In this document: positions 1 through 7,512 of the stretch, one piece after another
How positions within the stretch are numbered: the stretch's first letter is position 1
Layout of the letters: every line of letters begins with the position of its first letter
Source: Bacteroidales bacterium
GTDB taxonomy: Bacteria; Bacteroidota; Bacteroidia; Bacteroidales; UBA1402
DNA: 9,645 bases
Direction: 5' to 3'
Assembly: GCA_012511135.1 (NCBI GenBank)
Contig: JAAZGQ010000395.1
Coordinates: 1-9,645, forward strand
Program-made: the position numbers and the translations under genes
The notes under the pieces: generated by a model
The model's input: only the letters and a program-made list of their open reading frames with translations
What the model was told of the DNA's origin: nothing
Database searches by the model: none

Positions 1-135
1 CATGTAGAATTTCTGATTACAGCCAGCGACCAAAATTCCTTTGTATCCATACAGCCTTCGGACTATATCGAATTGGCCATCGGTTTGCAGATGGAAGGAG
101 GATTCACGCTCAATTTAAAACCTCAAAATCAATAG
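1..135 (+). CDS. C-terminal fragment of an unrecognised protein
   Basis: An open frame enters from the left edge in frame 1 and ends at the TAG at 133-135, giving the last 44 residues (HVEFLITASD... to ...LKPQNQ). The fragment alternates hydrophobic and polar residues and contains IQPSDYIELAIGLQ followed by GGFTLNL, which looks like beta strands, so a secreted or envelope beta-rich domain is plausible. This is inference only, because no family motif can be named from so short a piece. The next gene starts 39 nt downstream on the same strand and encodes a probable outer-membrane protein. That makes a shared transcript and a related envelope role likely but unproven. The start, length and any signal peptide lie outside the window. 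Confidence 0.7.
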   Translation, partial: HVEFLITASDQNSFVSIQPSDYIELAIGLQMEGGFTLNLKPQNQ

Positions 136-174
136 AGAGCTCTTAGAAGTTATTACCATTTTAGCCAATTAATT

Positions 175-1581
175 ATGAAAACAACAGGACGTATATTGTT
201 TTTTATTGTGCTGCTTTCTGCCTTAACTTCGGAGCTCTTTGCTCAGAAAGTGAACTCCTTGTATTTTCTTGAAAGAACAGCCATGCACACGCGCATGAAT
301 CCGGCTATGGCACCAAAAAATTCATGTTTTGGTCTCGGCCTGGGTAATATAGCCTTAAATATTCAATCCGATCTGGCCTTGAGTGATGTGTTGATCCCGG
401 GACAAAACGGAAGCTTAATAAGTTTTATGCATCCAGATGCCGACAAGGCTTTATTTTTGTCCGGCCTGGGCGATGTTTCCAATTTCAGCGGAAATTTCAA
501 TATGGAGTTAATCAATTTGGGTCTCCGGATGAAACAGGCCTACATAAGTTTTCACAGCGGCATATATATGGATATGGGACTGGGTATGCCCAAGGATTTC
601 TTCAGTTTGTTTATGCTTGGTATGGACGCTACTCAGCCTTCCACGCAGTTTGACCTGTCGGTCTTGAATTTTGAAACCAATTTGTATAATAAAACAGGTG
701 TTGGTTTGTCTCTGGGTTTAGGTGAGATTTTTAGCCTTGGTGTCAATGTGGATTACCTGATCGGACTGGGTCATATGAAACTGGGATTCGACGAATTGAG
801 CATCAATGCTTCCGATCAAAGTTGGGAGGTGGTATCTAAAGGCTATATTCGTTATGCCGGCCCCAAACAGTTGATGTTGACTTATTCCGACGAAAATTAC
901 CTGAACGGCATCACTACCGACTTTTCTTCACTGACTGGCCCTGAAGCCAGCTATGGAGAGCTTTTGTCTACCGGTAAAGGATTTTCTGTTGACCTGGGAT
1001 TCACCGCCAGGCCTTTACCTTTTTTAAGCCTGTCGGCTTCGGTTACGGACCTGGGTTTTATTAACTGGAATAATGATTATGTCCAGCAGGCTGTTTCGAA
1101 CGAAACTTATCGTTTCGATGGAATGGATCTGGCTTTTGGTGAATCCTCAGAGGACGAAGAGGAGGGCAATGCCATAGGAGATCAACTGCAGGAACTTATG
1201 CGTTTAAGCAAAGATGTATCTTCGGAAGCCTTTGTCAGCAAGCTGACCAGCAAGCTGAATATTGGAGCCGAGGCAGGGGTACTCAACAATCGGATTTCTT
1301 TCGGACTCTTGTCGCAAACAGCCTTTGCCGATAATGCACTTCTTTACCAGGATTTTATGTTATCAGCGAACTTCAAGCCCGGCAGCCTGCTTCAGGCAGC
1401 ATTGACTTACTCTCTTTTGCATGGCAAAATGAGCTCTTTTGGCGCAGCAATAAACCTGAAGTTGTTGTTAGTCAACTTTTTTCTGGCAGCTGATTATATA
1501 CCTTTGTTCTACAATCCACAGATGATTCCGCTGAACAATTCACACTTCAACCTTCAAACCGGTTTTAATCTGATGTTTTAG
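175..1581 (+). CDS. DUF5723-like outer-membrane beta-barrel protein
   Basis: The 468-residue product starts with a clear signal peptide: charged MKTTGR, a hydrophobic core at about residues 7-20, and a probable signal peptidase I site after LFA near residue 23. The mature start KVNSLYFLERTAMHTRMNPAMAP resembles the 'NSLYFLE...NPA' opening I associate with DUF5723 proteins of Bacteroidota. The rest is rich in Gly, Ser and alternating hydrophobic residues (GLGLGNIAL, GVGLSLGLGEIFSLGVNVDYL, SLSASVTDLGF), as expected for amphipathic barrel strands, and the chain ends in a terminal Phe (TGFNLMF), typical of barrel-assembly signals. An acidic stretch at about residues 323-332 (ESSEDEEEGN) probably forms a loop. 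Its function and any ligand are unknown. The stop codon is followed after 4 nt by a long hairpin, so this is the last gene of its transcript. I am fairly sure of an outer-membrane location and moderately sure of the family name. Confidence 0.75.
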   Translation: MKTTGRILFFIVLLSALTSELFAQKVNSLYFLERTAMHTRMNPAMAPKNSCFGLGLGNIALNIQSDLALSDVLIPGQNGSLISFMHPDADKALFLSGLGDVSNFSGNFNMELINLGLRMKQAYISFHSGIYMDMGLGMPKDFFSLFMLGMDATQPSTQFDLSVLNFETNLYNKTGVGLSLGLGEIFSLGVNVDYLIGLGHMKLGFDELSINASDQSWEVVSKGYIRYAGPKQLMLTYSDENYLNGITTDFSSLTGPEASYGELLSTGKGFSVDLGFTARPLPFLSLSASVTDLGFINWNNDYVQQAVSNETYRFDGMDLAFGESSEDEEEGNAIGDQLQELMRLSKDVSSEAFVSKLTSKLNIGAEAGVLNNRISFGLLSQTAFADNALLYQDFMLSANFKPGSLLQAALTYSLLHGKMSSFGAAINLKLLLVNFFLAADYIPLFYNPQMIPLNNSHFNLQTGFNLMF

Positions 1582-1585
1582 CTTG

Positions 1586-1631
1586 TTTTCAAAGAATAAG
1601 AGATCCGAAAGGACCTCTTATTCTTTGAAAA
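1586..1631. terminator. Long hairpin between convergent genes, probable bidirectional terminator
   Basis: The arms at 1586-1606 and 1611-1631 are 21 nt each and complementary at 20 positions, with the loop GAAA at 1607-1610. The only non-pair is A1603 opposite C1614. In the minus-strand transcript the same position becomes a G-U wobble, so that hairpin pairs fully with a UUUC loop. It begins 5 nt after the stop of the plus-strand outer-membrane gene and 59 nt beyond the glyA stop, which is the right place to end both transcripts. Neither side has a clean run of U after the stem, so classical intrinsic termination is not fully demonstrated. An mRNA 3'-end stabiliser is an alternative. Confidence 0.7.
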
Positions 1632-1689
1632 CTCAAGAGAGTTTCTCTACACTGTTTCCCCTTGTGTTCTCCGGGGAAGAGTGAGTAAA

Positions 1690-2970
1690 TTAATAAGCAA
1701 ACAGAGGATAGTTTGCCATGGTCTGATTGACTTTTTGGCGAACTGTTTCGATGTTCTTTTGGTTGTAGGGTTGCGACAATACGGAGTCTATCCATTCCAC
1801 TATCTGCAACATCAGCTCTTCTTTGGCTCCGCGGGTGGTCATGGCCGGAGTACCCAGTCTGATGCCGGAGGTCTGGAAAGGAGAGCGGCTGTCGAAAGGC
1901 ACCATGTTTTTGTTGATGGTAATATCGGCTTTGACCAGGGTATTTTCGGCTACTTTTCCTGTCAGATCGGGGAATTTTGACCTCAGGTCGATCAACATGG
2001 AGTGGTTGTCGGTACCGTCGGAAATTACTTTGTAGGATTTATCCATAAAGGCTTTGGCCATGGCGGCTGCATTTTTCTGAACCTGTGCCTGATATACTTT
2101 GTATTCCGGTTCCAGGGCTTCGCCAAAAGCCACGGCTTTGGAGGCAATGATGTGTTCCAGCGGACCTCCCTGAGTGCCGGGGAAAACAGCTGAATCGAGC
2201 AAAGCGGACATTTTGCGGATTTCTCCTTTGGGTGTTTTCTTTCCCCAGGGATTGTCGAAGTCTTTCCCCAAAAGAATAATGCCGCCCCGGGGGCCGCGCA
2301 AAGTCTTATGAGTAGTCGAAGTGACGATATGGGCGTATTTGAGGGGATTGTTAAGCAGTCCTGCTGCAATCAGCCCTGCGGGGTGCGCCATGTCGATCAT
2401 AAGCAAAGCACCTATCTTATCAGCTATAGAACGCATACGGGCATAATCCCAGTCACGGGAATAGGCCGAAGCTCCGCCCACGATAAGTACGGGGCGTTCA
2501 CGCAGGGCGACTTCTTCCATCTGATCGTAATCCACACGTCCTGTATCTTCTTTTACATTATATTCCAGCGCTTTGTAAAGGATGCCTGAGCTGTTCACAG
2601 GCGATCCGTGCGAAAGATGGCCTCCGTGCGAAAGATTCAGGCCGAGAAATTTATCGCCCGGATTCATTACAGCCATAAAGACTGCAGCATTGGCCTGGGC
2701 ACCGGAGTGAGGTTGCACGTTGGCGTATTCTGCATTAAAAAGTTGTTTGAGTCGCTCAATGGCGATGCTTTCGCTTTCGTCTACCACTTCGCATCCCCCG
2801 TAATAGCGATGACCGGGATAGCCTTCGGCGTATTTGTTGGTAAGGCAGCTGCCCATGGCCTGCATAACTTGCTCGCTGACAAAATTCTCCGAAGCAATCA
2901 GTTCTATGCCTTTGAGTTGGCGTTTATGTTCTCTTTCGATGATATCAAAAATGACTTGATCTTTTTTCAT
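1690..2970 (-). CDS. glyA: Serine hydroxymethyltransferase
   Basis: This PLP enzyme interconverts serine and tetrahydrofolate with glycine and 5,10-methylene-tetrahydrofolate in the cytoplasm, supplying one-carbon units for thymidylate, purines and methionine. The 426-residue product is full length. Visible motifs are ELIASENF (23-30), [15 protein letters not shown] (45-59), SHGGHLSHG (114-122), [12 protein letters not shown] (193-204) and the PLP-lysine motif [13 protein letters not shown], with the Schiff-base Lys at 222. Between about residues 236 and 256 there is a segment ([16 protein letters not shown]) that is longer than in the E. coli enzyme. The start chosen is ATG 2968-2970 (MKKDQVIFD). 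An in-frame start at 3024 would add 18 atypical residues and run into the end of the upstream gene. It is the last gene of the pyrB-pyrI-flavin reductase-glyA set, 25 nt after its neighbour, and no separate promoter is evident. Confidence 0.97.
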   Translation of the reverse strand: MKKDQVIFDIIEREHKRQLKGIELIASENFVSEQVMQAMGSCLTNKYAEGYPGHRYYGGCEVVDESESIAIERLKQLFNAEYANVQPHSGAQANAAVFMAVMNPGDKFLGLNLSHGGHLSHGSPVNSSGILYKALEYNVKEDTGRVDYDQMEEVALRERPVLIVGGASAYSRDWDYARMRSIADKIGALLMIDMAHPAGLIAAGLLNNPLKYAHIVTSTTHKTLRGPRGGIILLGKDFDNPWGKKTPKGEIRKMSALLDSAVFPGTQGGPLEHIIASKAVAFGEALEPEYKVYQAQVQKNAAAMAKAFMDKSYKVISDGTDNHSMLIDLRSKFPDLTGKVAENTLVKADITINKNMVPFDSRSPFQTSGIRLGTPAMTTRGAKEELMLQIVEWIDSVLSQPYNQKNIETVRQKVNQTMANYPLFAY

Positions 2971-2995
2971 AAAATACAGTATAGGAATTATAGAA

Positions 2996-3562
2996 TTATT
3001 TTTTCTTTTCGACCGACCAGCCAAACTTGCCTATTTTTGCGCCGGTTTCATAATAGCTGCCGTGAGCGTAAACCAGTAAACCGGCCTTTTCAAGATCAAG
3101 CTTTCCTGTGGATTGATCGATGTATTTTTCGTCTGCCTGTACATTGACCACTTCGGCCAGAAACATGTCGTGGCTGCCCAGGGAGAGGATTTCTTTTACT
3201 CTGCATTCGATATTGACGGGGGATTCTTCGACCAGCGGAGCCTTTACCAGTCGGGCTTTGCCCGGGGTCAGGTGCATTTCTTCGAATTTATTGAATTTTT
3301 CTCCCGAACGTACACCGCACCAATCGGTAGCATAGGCTAGTTCTTTGGTGGTGAGGTTTAAAACAAACTCCATATTCTTTTTGAGGATTTCGTAGGAATG
3401 TCTGTTTTTCCGTACAGAAATATAACACATGGGGGGATCGCTGCAAACAGTGCCGGTCCAGCTTACCGTAATAAGGTTGTATTCATCCTGGCCGGAGCCG
3501 CAGCTGACTAAAAGGGCCGGGAGCGGATAGATCATCGTTCCGGGTTTCCAATGTTGTTTCAT
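2996..3562 (-). CDS. Flavin reductase-like FMN-binding protein
   Basis: The 188-residue product fits the flavin reductase-like/flavoredoxin family (split-barrel FMN-binding fold). Supporting segments are the N-terminal [16 protein letters not shown] (8-22), [20 protein letters not shown] (29-48), [20 protein letters not shown] (51-70), which matches the family's R-x-S-x-x-x-I-x-x-n-x-x-FvvN pattern, and the C-terminal [14 protein letters not shown] (128-141). Members bind FMN and may reduce flavins with NAD(P)H, act as electron-transfer flavoproteins, or serve partner oxygenases; the substrate here cannot be deduced. No signal peptide is visible, so it is cytoplasmic. It lies 50 nt after pyrI and 25 nt before glyA on the same strand, consistent with co-transcription. 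No oxygenase partner is present in the window. The family call is firm, the role is not. Confidence 0.88.
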   Translation of the reverse strand: MKQHWKPGTMIYPLPALLVSCGSGQDEYNLITVSWTGTVCSDPPMCYISVRKNRHSYEILKKNMEFVLNLTTKELAYATDWCGVRSGEKFNKFEEMHLTPGKARLVKAPLVEESPVNIECRVKEILSLGSHDMFLAEVVNVQADEKYIDQSTGKLDLEKAGLLVYAHGSYYETGAKIGKFGWSVEKKK

Positions 3563-3612
3563 ACCTTCGTTTTTTTAATTCGGGAAGTAGGTAAGTCCGG
3601 TTAATGTCGTTA

Positions 3613-4080
3613 TTACAACAACTGTAACTCTTCTTCGCGGATTTCCCGTTCGCAATAGGGGCATTTCAGTACCAGGGGAGTTTTACTGAGTACTGTGTAT
3701 CGGCTCTCCATTGCTTCATTATTGGTGATACATTTGGGATTGACACATTTGACAATGCCTTTGAAATGATCCGGAAGTTCTATGATTTTCTTTTCTGTAA
3801 CTTCGTAATCACGGATTATGTTTATTTTGGCATTGGGGGCAAGCAGGGCAATGCGGTTGATTTCTTTTTCTTCAAAAAAGCGATCGGCAATCTTAATGAT
3901 GCCTTTCACCCCCATGCGCTTGCTGGCCAGGTTGTTGCCTATGGTTACTTCGTTGGGAATCTGCTCGAGTTGCAGAATTTCTACCACCTTGAATAGCTTG
4001 TTGGCAGGGATATGGTCTATAACAGTGCCGTTTTCAAGAGCTTTAACCTGCAGTTCTCCTTTGATGTATTTTGTATTCAT
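3613..4080 (-). CDS. pyrI: Aspartate carbamoyltransferase regulatory subunit
   Basis: The 155-residue protein matches PyrI along its full length. The N-terminal allosteric domain contains the nucleotide-site signature GTVIDHIPANKLFKVVEIL (18-36) and a later NIIRDYEVTEK segment (87-97), corresponding to the region that binds CTP and ATP in the E. coli subunit. The C-terminal zinc domain has four cysteines in the expected spacing, C112-x4-C117 and C140-x2-C143, which hold the Zn needed to dock onto PyrB. The gene starts 11 nt after the pyrB stop, giving the standard pyrBI order. By homology, the product makes PyrB responsive to pyrimidine and purine nucleotides. The start at MNTKYIKGELQVKAL fits the family length (153 residues in E. 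coli). Confidence is very high. Confidence 0.97.
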   Translation of the reverse strand: MNTKYIKGELQVKALENGTVIDHIPANKLFKVVEILQLEQIPNEVTIGNNLASKRMGVKGIIKIADRFFEEKEINRIALLAPNAKINIIRDYEVTEKKIIELPDHFKGIVKCVNPKCITNNEAMESRYTVLSKTPLVLKCPYCEREIREEELQLL

Positions 4081-4091
4081 CGTTGTAGGAT

Positions 4092-5003
4092 TTACACTAA
4101 ACCTAAAGCGTGACTGATAATGGCTTGCCTTACATACAAGCCGTTGCGGGCCTGTTCAAAATAATAGGCCTTGGGATTTTCGTCCACGTCCTGGGAAATT
4201 TCATTCACCCGGGGCAGGGGATGCAAAATCCGGAGGTTGTCTCTGGATTTTTCCAGCATATAATTATGCAGTATATACAGGTTCTTGACTTTTTCGTATT
4301 CTACCAGGTCGGTGAAACGTTCCTTCTGAATTCGTGTCATGTATAATATATCTGCCTGTTCAATAATTTCAGGCCCAAAATTTGAGTCCTCGTAATAGGG
4401 GATGTTATTTTTCTGACAAATCAGTTTATACTCATTGGGCATAAGTAATTCTTCGGGAGCGATAAAATAGAAAGTGGGTGAGAAATGCATCAGAGCCATT
4501 AGCAGGGAATGTACTGTCCTTCCGTATTTAAGATCGCCTACCATAACAATGTTGAGCTTATCAAGCCGTCCCTGGGTTTTTTGAATTGAATACAAATCCA
4601 GCATAGTCTGGGTAGGGTGTTGATTGGCTCCGTCACCGGCATTGATGATGGGAATGTCGGTCACTTCGGTAGCGTAACGGGCAGCTCCTTCCAAAAAATG
4701 CCGCATAATAATAATGTCGGCATAGTTGGAAACCATTTTAATGGTATCTTTGAGGGTTTCTCCTTTGGTGGAACTGGAGGTGGATGCATCCGAAAAACCA
4801 ATTACCCGTCCTCCAAGCCGGTTGATGGCTGTTTCGAAACTGAGCCTTGTGCGGGTGGAGGGTTCAAAAAACAAGGTTGCGGCTACTTTGCCCTGCAAAA
4901 TGTCCTGATTGGGATTTGCTTCAAAGCCGGCTGCCAGTTTGAGAATGTGCAGCATTTGTTCCTTGGAATAATCCGTAATGGAAACCAGACTTGAATAAGA
5001 CAT
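4092..5003 (-). CDS. pyrB: Aspartate carbamoyltransferase catalytic subunit
   Basis: PyrB condenses carbamoyl phosphate and L-aspartate to N-carbamoyl-aspartate, the committed step of de novo pyrimidine synthesis. All key elements are visible in the 303-residue product: the carbamoyl-phosphate loop [12 protein letters not shown] with S49-T-R-T-R53, the mobile-loop lysine in TKGETL (K80), [15 protein letters not shown] with H127, [12 protein letters not shown] (R162), MTRIQKERF (R223) and HPLPRVNEI (261-269). The start chosen is ATG 5001-5003. An in-frame TTG at 5025-5027 would add eight residues (MSCLIHDF), but it falls inside the promoter motif TACCTTTG and is better read as promoter. It is the first gene of the minus-strand cluster, with pyrI 11 nt downstream. 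The leader is short (about 15-20 nt), leaving no room for a classical attenuator. Confidence 0.97.
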   Translation of the reverse strand: MSYSSLVSITDYSKEQMLHILKLAAGFEANPNQDILQGKVAATLFFEPSTRTRLSFETAINRLGGRVIGFSDASTSSSTKGETLKDTIKMVSNYADIIIMRHFLEGAARYATEVTDIPIINAGDGANQHPTQTMLDLYSIQKTQGRLDKLNIVMVGDLKYGRTVHSLLMALMHFSPTFYFIAPEELLMPNEYKLICQKNNIPYYEDSNFGPEIIEQADILYMTRIQKERFTDLVEYEKVKNLYILHNYMLEKSRDNLRILHPLPRVNEISQDVDENPKAYYFEQARNGLYVRQAIISHALGLV

Positions 5004-5024
5004 AAAATCATGTATTAAGCATGA

Positions 5025-5056
5025 CAAAGGTAGACAAAGCTTTTTAAACTGCGAAA
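5025..5056 (-). promoter_or_regulatory. Probable pyrB promoter (Bacteroidetes type)
   Basis: Read on the minus strand, 5032-5025 is TACCTTTG, an exact match to the Bacteroidetes -7 consensus TAnnTTTG. About 20 nt upstream, at 5056-5053, lies TTTC, a 3-of-4 match to the -33 box TTTG. Transcription would start near 5020, giving a leader of roughly 15-18 nt before the pyrB ATG. The match to the consensus is direct; promoter activity is inferred. Confidence 0.65.
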
Positions 5057-5072
5057 ATTTTTTTTACTTTTG
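5042..5072 (+). promoter_or_regulatory. Probable promoter of the PBP1A-tsaB-DUF4290-murA group
   Basis: TACTTTTG at 5065-5072 matches the Bacteroidetes -7 consensus TAnnTTTG exactly. TTTT at 5042-5045 is a 3-of-4 match to the -33 box, with a 19-nt spacer that includes an eight-T run (5058-5065). The start site would be near 5077, about 30 nt before the ATG at 5109. The -33 halves of this promoter and the pyrB promoter interleave. Activity is inferred from sequence only. Confidence 0.65.
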
Positions 5073-5108
5073 CACGTTCTTTTGTTCCTTGAACAAATCT
5101 CTATACAA

Positions 5109-7484
5109 ATGGCTAAATCCTCTTCTTCAAAAACGAAAAAAGAAGTCTCAAAAAGCTCAGTTCTTTCCAGGATTCTATGGGCGGTTTGGATTGCTTTTAT
5201 AACAGTAGTACTTTTGCTGACTTTGCTTTTTACCAGAATAGCTCAGGGCAAACTTGGCTACATGCCTCCCATTGAGGAATTGGAGAATCCCAAAAATAAA
5301 TACGCCACCGAAATCTATTCTTCGGACGGAGTACTGTTATCGACCTATTATGTGGACGAAGGCAACCGCGTGCAGGTAGAATATAAAGACCTTTCCCCTC
5401 ATTTGGTCAGAGCCCTTATTGCTACCGAAGATCTGCGCTACACCAGACATTCAGGTATTGATGTAAAGGCTTTATTCAGGGTGTTTTTTAAACGAGTTAT
5501 TTTGCAGCAGCAAACTGCCGGCGGAGGCAGTACCATTACCCAACAGCTGGCTAAGCAATTGTATACTCCGCCGGCTCAGAGCCGTTTGGAACGTGCCATG
5601 CAAAAACCCATAGAGTGGGTGATAGCTGTTCAGCTGGAGCGTTTTTATACCAAGGAAGAAATTCTGGCCATGTACCTGAATAAGTTTGATTTCCGCTACA
5701 ATGCGGTGGGAATCAAAACGGCCTCCTGGGTTTATTTTGCTACTACTCCCGATAAATTGAATATGGAACAGTCGGCCACTTTGGTTGGTATGTTCAAGAA
5801 TCCTGTTCTTTACGATCCTTTGCGCTACAACCAGCGTACCAAAGAAAGACGAAACCTGGTGCTGGAACAAATGCACAGGGCTGGTTATATTGACAGGCAG
5901 GTGTGTGATTCAGTCAAAGAACTGGAGTTGATTACGGATTATCGTAAAGTAGATCACAGTCTGGGCCTGGCTCCCTATTTTCGTCAGTATCTCAGACTGA
6001 TATTAACGCATTCCCAGCCCAAACGAAAAAATTACGCTTCCTGGCAGGATCAAATGTTCATGGATGATTCCATCGCCTGGGAGACCAATCCCTTATTTGG
6101 CTGGTGTCACAAAAACAAAAAGGCGGACGGTACGAATTACAATTTGTACACCGATGGTCTTAAGATTTACACCACCATCGACTCCAGAATGCAGCAATAT
6201 GCCGAAGAGGCTGTATACGAACATATAGCTGAAAATTTACAGCCAAAATTTTTCCAGGAAAAAGCCGGACGTGGTTACGCTCCTTATACCAATAACCTCA
6301 GAATCGGTCAGGTGGATACTATTTTATGGGTCAGTGCAAGGCAGACTGAACGTTACAGGGTGTTACGAAAAGCAGGATTGTCAGAACAGGAAATCCGTAA
6401 ATCCTTTGCCACGCCGGTAGAAATGCAGGTCTTTTCGTATCAGGGAATGGTTGATACCATTTTGTCTCCTATGGACTCCATACGTTATCACAAACATTTT
6501 CTGCGAGCCGGCTTTATGTCGATGGATCCTTACAATGGTCATGTTAAGGCTTATGTGGGGGGTGTCAGTTTCAAACCTTTTGAATACGACATGGTTATGC
6601 TTGGTCGTCGGCAGGTGGGTTCAACCATTAAGCCCTTCCTTTATACTATGGCCATGGAAGAGGGTTTTTCGCCTTGCGATCCGGTACGTAATGAACCCAT
6701 TACCCTGATGACCGAAACCGGTGAACCATGGACTCCCAGGAATTCATCTTCACATAGGGTGGGTGAAATGGTCAACTTGCGCTGGGGGCTGGCCAATTCA
6801 AACAACTGGATATCGGCTTATCTTATGAGCAAGTTGTCTCCCTACAATTTTGTGCGTTTGTTGCGTTCTTTCGGCATTAAAGGCCATTTGGATCCGGTGG
6901 TTTCTTTGGCTTTAGGTTCCTGCGAAGTTTCACTTTCCGAAATGGTCAGTGCTTATACTGCCTTTGTAAACGGAGGCATCAAGGTGATGCCCTTGTTTGT
7001 AACCCGAATTGAAGATAACGACGGAAATGTCATCAGTTATTTTACACCTCAAATGTCAGAAGTTTTCAGTGAAAATACTGCTTATCAAATGCAGGTTATG
7101 CTAAGAGCTGTCGTAAACGAAGGTACCGGAATCCGGGTTCGTGCCAGGTATGGAATCAAAGCCGATATGGGGGGTAAAACCGGAACGACCCAGAACAATT
7201 CAGATGGCTGGTTTATGGGCATAACGCCCAAGCTTGTCAGCGGAGCCTGGGGTGGAGGAGAAGAACGTGATATTCATTTTGATTATTTGACTGACGGACA
7301 GGGAGCCAATGTGGCTTTACCTGTTTGGGCCTTGTATATGAATAAAGTTTATGCCGATACTACTCTGGGTTATTGTCCCTGCGATTCTTTTTCTATTCCG
7401 GAGCCATACCTGCAACCTTGCGAACAGTCCATCGACCCGGCTGAAGAAAATGAACTGATGGAAGGAATATTTGAAAACTTATAA
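5109..7484 (+). CDS. mrcA: Bifunctional penicillin-binding protein, PBP1A type
   Basis: This class A PBP polymerises lipid II into glycan strands and crosslinks the peptides in the periplasm. The 791-residue protein has a basic cytoplasmic tail (1-21), one membrane anchor (about 22-42), then a GT51 glycosyltransferase domain and a transpeptidase domain. GT51 motifs are ATEDLRYTRHSGID with E107, GGSTITQQLAKQLY (139-152), KPIEW with E169, and EEILAMYLNKFDF (183-195). Transpeptidase motifs are S505-T-I-K508 (nucleophile Ser505), S564-N-N566 and K690-T-G-T. All active-site motifs are intact, so both activities are expected. The C-terminal tail carries three cysteines (C756, C758, C771). The start ATG 5109 (MAKSSSSK) was chosen because the earlier in-frame TTG at 5070-5072 lies within the promoter TACTTTTG. 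It is the first gene of the plus-strand group, with tsaB 28 nt downstream. The symbol is by analogy to E. coli PBP1A. Confidence 0.95.
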   Translation: MAKSSSSKTKKEVSKSSVLSRILWAVWIAFITVVLLLTLLFTRIAQGKLGYMPPIEELENPKNKYATEIYSSDGVLLSTYYVDEGNRVQVEYKDLSPHLVRALIATEDLRYTRHSGIDVKALFRVFFKRVILQQQTAGGGSTITQQLAKQLYTPPAQSRLERAMQKPIEWVIAVQLERFYTKEEILAMYLNKFDFRYNAVGIKTASWVYFATTPDKLNMEQSATLVGMFKNPVLYDPLRYNQRTKERRNLVLEQMHRAGYIDRQVCDSVKELELITDYRKVDHSLGLAPYFRQYLRLILTHSQPKRKNYASWQDQMFMDDSIAWETNPLFGWCHKNKKADGTNYNLYTDGLKIYTTIDSRMQQYAEEAVYEHIAENLQPKFFQEKAGRGYAPYTNNLRIGQVDTILWVSARQTERYRVLRKAGLSEQEIRKSFATPVEMQVFSYQGMVDTILSPMDSIRYHKHFLRAGFMSMDPYNGHVKAYVGGVSFKPFEYDMVMLGRRQVGSTIKPFLYTMAMEEGFSPCDPVRNEPITLMTETGEPWTPRNSSSHRVGEMVNLRWGLANSNNWISAYLMSKLSPYNFVRLLRSFGIKGHLDPVVSLALGSCEVSLSEMVSAYTAFVNGGIKVMPLFVTRIEDNDGNVISYFTPQMSEVFSENTAYQMQVMLRAVVNEGTGIRVRARYGIKADMGGKTGTTQNNSDGWFMGITPKLVSGAWGGGEERDIHFDYLTDGQGANVALPVWALYMNKVYADTTLGYCPCDSFSIPEPYLQPCEQSIDPAEENELMEGIFENL

Positions 7485-7512
7485 TTTATCCTTAAGGCCG
7501 TTTCCATACTGA

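Noticed and set aside
1252..1275. Short tandem repeat (AGCAAGCTGA twice) in the outer-membrane gene
   Set aside because: Two imperfect copies within coding sequence, read as SKLTSKLN. This is not enough for a repeat feature or a phase-variation signal.
1636..1678. Two small inverted repeats downstream of glyA (AGAGA-GTT-TCTCT at 1636-1648; TTCCCC...GGGGAA at 1656-1678)
   Set aside because: The stems are only 5-6 bp with no U-tract, and are too weak to call as separate terminators beside the much longer hairpin at 1586-1631.
2971..3024. Possible 18-residue N-terminal extension of GlyA
   Set aside because: The added residues do not resemble the SHMT family, and the extension would overlap the end of the flavin reductase gene. 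The ATG at 2968-2970 gives the normal N-terminus.
2608..3147. 179-codon open frame antisense to glyA and the flavin reductase gene
   Set aside because: It lies fully opposite well-recognised genes, crosses their junction and has no recognisable protein features. The same applies to the other opposite-strand frames.
5004..5027. Upstream in-frame TTG start for pyrB
   Set aside because: The TTG is part of the -7 motif TACCTTTG, and the eight added residues are not typical of PyrB.
5070..5108. Upstream in-frame TTG start for the PBP1A gene
   Set aside because: The TTG is part of the -7 motif TACTTTTG. It would precede the predicted transcription start, and the added residues (MHVLLFLEQ...) come before the typical basic tail.
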